Assembly (NCBI RefSeq): GCF_013409995.1
Contig: NZ_JACCBX010000002.1
Coordinates: 163,827-227,826 of the forward strand
Reading direction: 5' to 3'
Source of the DNA: Neobacillus driksii
GTDB taxonomy: Bacteria; Bacillota; Bacilli; Bacillales; Cytobacillaceae
DNA length: 64,000 bases
The notes beneath the pieces were generated by a model. That model was given only the letters and a program-made list of their open reading frames with translations, ran no database searches and was not told where the DNA came from. Shown piece after piece: positions 62,810-64,000 of the stretch. The first letter of the stretch is position 1; each line of letters starts with the position of its first letter. Both the position numbers and the translations under genes were made by a program.

Positions 62810-64000
62810 GATAGTCATCCCCTTCTTCTTTTTGATAGGCCCAATCTAGAAGCTGAACGGTGTGAACAATCTTTTGACTTCTTCCGTATTTTTGCACTCC
62901 TAATGCCATTTGCATCATGCAGCCGGGATTTCCCATCGAAATCATTTCAACATCCTCTGGAACGTTTTCCATTTTACTTTTAAGAACAGCATCCGCCATT
63001 TCAGGATTGGTAATATTATAGATTCCCGCGCTCCCACAGCACCGGTCAGCGTTTGGCATGTGCACCATTTCTACTCCCGGAATATCAAGCAGAATGTCAC
63101 GAGGTTCCTGCCTCACTCCCTGCCCATGCGCCAGGTGACAGGCATCATGATAGGTGATTCGAGTAGGAATGGCTGCTTTTGGTTTTTCATAGCCGGTGTC
63201 GTGCAAGTATTTGGAGATATCCACTACCTTTTTTTCGAATTCTTCTGCTCGTTTTTTCCATTCTGGTTCATCACGGAATAATTCTGTGTATTCCTTCATC
63301 ATGCATCCGCAGCCAGCCGCATTGACGATGACCTTATCTGCTTTTTCAAAAGCTTCGATATTCTGCTTTGCAAGCTTCCTGCCCATTTCGCGGTCACCGG
63401 CATGAACATGCAATGCCCCGCAGCAGGTTTGATTTGACGGAATGCTCACATCATTTCCATTCCGAGTAAGAACATTGATGGTGGATTGATTAATATCACT
63501 AAAAAATACATCCATTACACAACCGGTCAATAGCGCGACTTCTTGTTTGGTTTCACCTTTGGCTTTTATAAGCGTTTTCCGAACAGCCCCTTTGACTTCC
63601 GGCATAATCGATTCCAGTTCGACTAAATGCTGTGGCATGATATTGATTAGCTTTGTTTTCCGGACCGCCTTTTGCAATCCGCTCCGCTGGTAAAACCGTA
63701 ACAAACCGCCGAGAGAACGTAAGCGATTATGATGCGGGAACACACCATGTAGAAATAATTTGTTAACTACTCCCTTCCAGCCATTTAGCGGTACCGCTTG
63801 ACGGATTTGTCCTCTTGCTTCCTCAATCAGCCCGCCAACGTCAATATCCACAGGACAGGCAGTCGTACAGGCACGGCAATCAAGACAGGAAAAAACGGGA
63901 TTTGCAAAATCTTCATCTACACTAAGCTTTCCTTCTGCTACTGCTTTTATGAGATACACACGTCCTCGGGGTGAGTGCTGCTCTTCCCCAGTTTGTTCAT
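62790..64000 (-). CDS. glcF: Glycolate oxidase iron-sulfur subunit, N-terminus cut by window edge
   Basis: About 403 codons visible. The frame continues to the edge as QTGEEQHSPRGRVYLIKAVA, matching the GlcF consensus after the first 4Fe-4S cluster, so the first cluster and start lie outside. The second ferredoxin cluster (CLDCRACTTACPVDIDVG) and two CCG/heterodisulfide-reductase-type Cys domains (TCCGALHVHAGD, DRCCGSAGIYNI) are present. It carries electrons from GlcD to the respiratory chain. First visible gene of the glcF-glcD-glcB-iclR operon. Confidence 0.93.
   Translation of the reverse strand, partial: EQTGEEQHSPRGRVYLIKAVAEGKLSVDEDFANPVFSCLDCRACTTACPVDIDVGGLIEEARGQIRQAVPLNGWKGVVNKLFLHGVFPHHNRLRSLGGLLRFYQRSGLQKAVRKTKLINIMPQHLVELESIMPEVKGAVRKTLIKAKGETKQEVALLTGCVMDVFFSDINQSTINVLTRNGNDVSIPSNQTCCGALHVHAGDREMGRKLAKQNIEAFEKADKVIVNAAGCGCMMKEYTELFRDEPEWKKRAEEFEKKVVDISKYLHDTGYEKPKAAIPTRITYHDACHLAHGQGVRQEPRDILLDIPGVEMVHMPNADRCCGSAGIYNITNPEMADAVLKSKMENVPEDVEMISMGNPGCMMQMALGVQKYGRSQKIVHTVQLLDWAYQKEEGDDYHVRLKD

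Noticed and set aside
62790..63959. Complete glcF starting at the GTG encoding MYLIKAVAEG
   Set aside because: The conserved sequence continues in frame to the window edge (SPRGRV), so the gene is cut, not short.
1..64000. Defence island, prophage or secondary-metabolite cluster
   Set aside because: Apart from one lone helicase and one IS element, the gene content is housekeeping and catabolic; no restriction, toxin-antitoxin, phage or synthase genes were recognised.

Overview
The window looks like a chromosomal segment from a low-GC Firmicute of the family Bacillaceae (Bacillus/Neobacillus type). The reasons are AT-rich intergenic DNA, AGGAGG-type ribosome sites with frequent TTG starts, CcpA-type cre sites, a T-box leader on proBA, and typical Bacillus families (YndM, DUF1002/YpuA, VanW lipoprotein, FtsZ ending [13 protein letters not shown]). 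The species cannot be named from the sequence. I saw no tRNA, rRNA, CRISPR array or prophage.

Layout. 1-2.5 kb: proline synthesis (proB-proA, proA cut by the left edge) behind a promoter and a proline T-box. 2.5-4.8 kb: a DNA2/NAM7-type helicase. 5.2-8.0 kb: two multicopper-oxidase-like genes, the first with a Tat signal and the second frameshifted; their copper-ligand motifs are complementary. 8.0-18.7 kb: one co-directional cluster for reductive pyrimidine breakdown (preT, preA, hydA, NCS1 permease, small protein, PucR-type regulator, malonate-semialdehyde dehydrogenase, beta-alanine-type aminotransferase), interrupted by a GC-rich MITE-like repeat. No beta-ureidopropionase is present. 19-29 kb: mixed genes, including a DHA2-family exporter with a divergent TetR regulator, a small protein made partly of nonapeptide repeats, a CDF metal exporter, rluF and pepF.

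29.0-30.5 kb: a decayed IS150-group element sitting in the loop of a long hairpin after pepF. 30.6-40.5 kb: yndM, a 52-bp hairpin-repeat array, a broken 5'-nucleotidase lipoprotein, a large unknown membrane protein, an SDR, a VanW lipoprotein, tag, glycerate kinase and an acyltransferase. 40.9-45.0 kb: a five-gene PTS operon (IIB-IIC-IIA-GH4-ChbG) with an upstream cre, matching the gene content of chitobiose operons. 45-50.5 kb: a second copy of the DHA2 exporter and a TAXI-type TRAP transporter with DUF1850. 50.6-58.3 kb: proline dehydrogenase, an ftsZ without ftsA or other division genes, DUF1002, an MFS transporter, the NAD(P)HX repair enzyme and a YhdH/YhfP oxidoreductase. 58.3-64.0 kb: a glycolate operon (glcF-glcD-glcB-iclR), with glcF cut by the right edge.

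Metabolically the segment is rich in catabolism of dilute carbon and nitrogen sources: pyrimidines, proline, glycolate and chito/cello-disaccharides. Three unrelated intergenic repeat families share a unit length of about 52 bp. Three loci (second multicopper oxidase, 5'-nucleotidase, IS element) carry frame-breaking changes, which could be real decay or draft-sequence errors. The strongest candidates for something new are the complementary pair of multicopper-oxidase-like proteins, the ftsZ outside a division cluster, and the 52-bp hairpin array with a compensatory base change.
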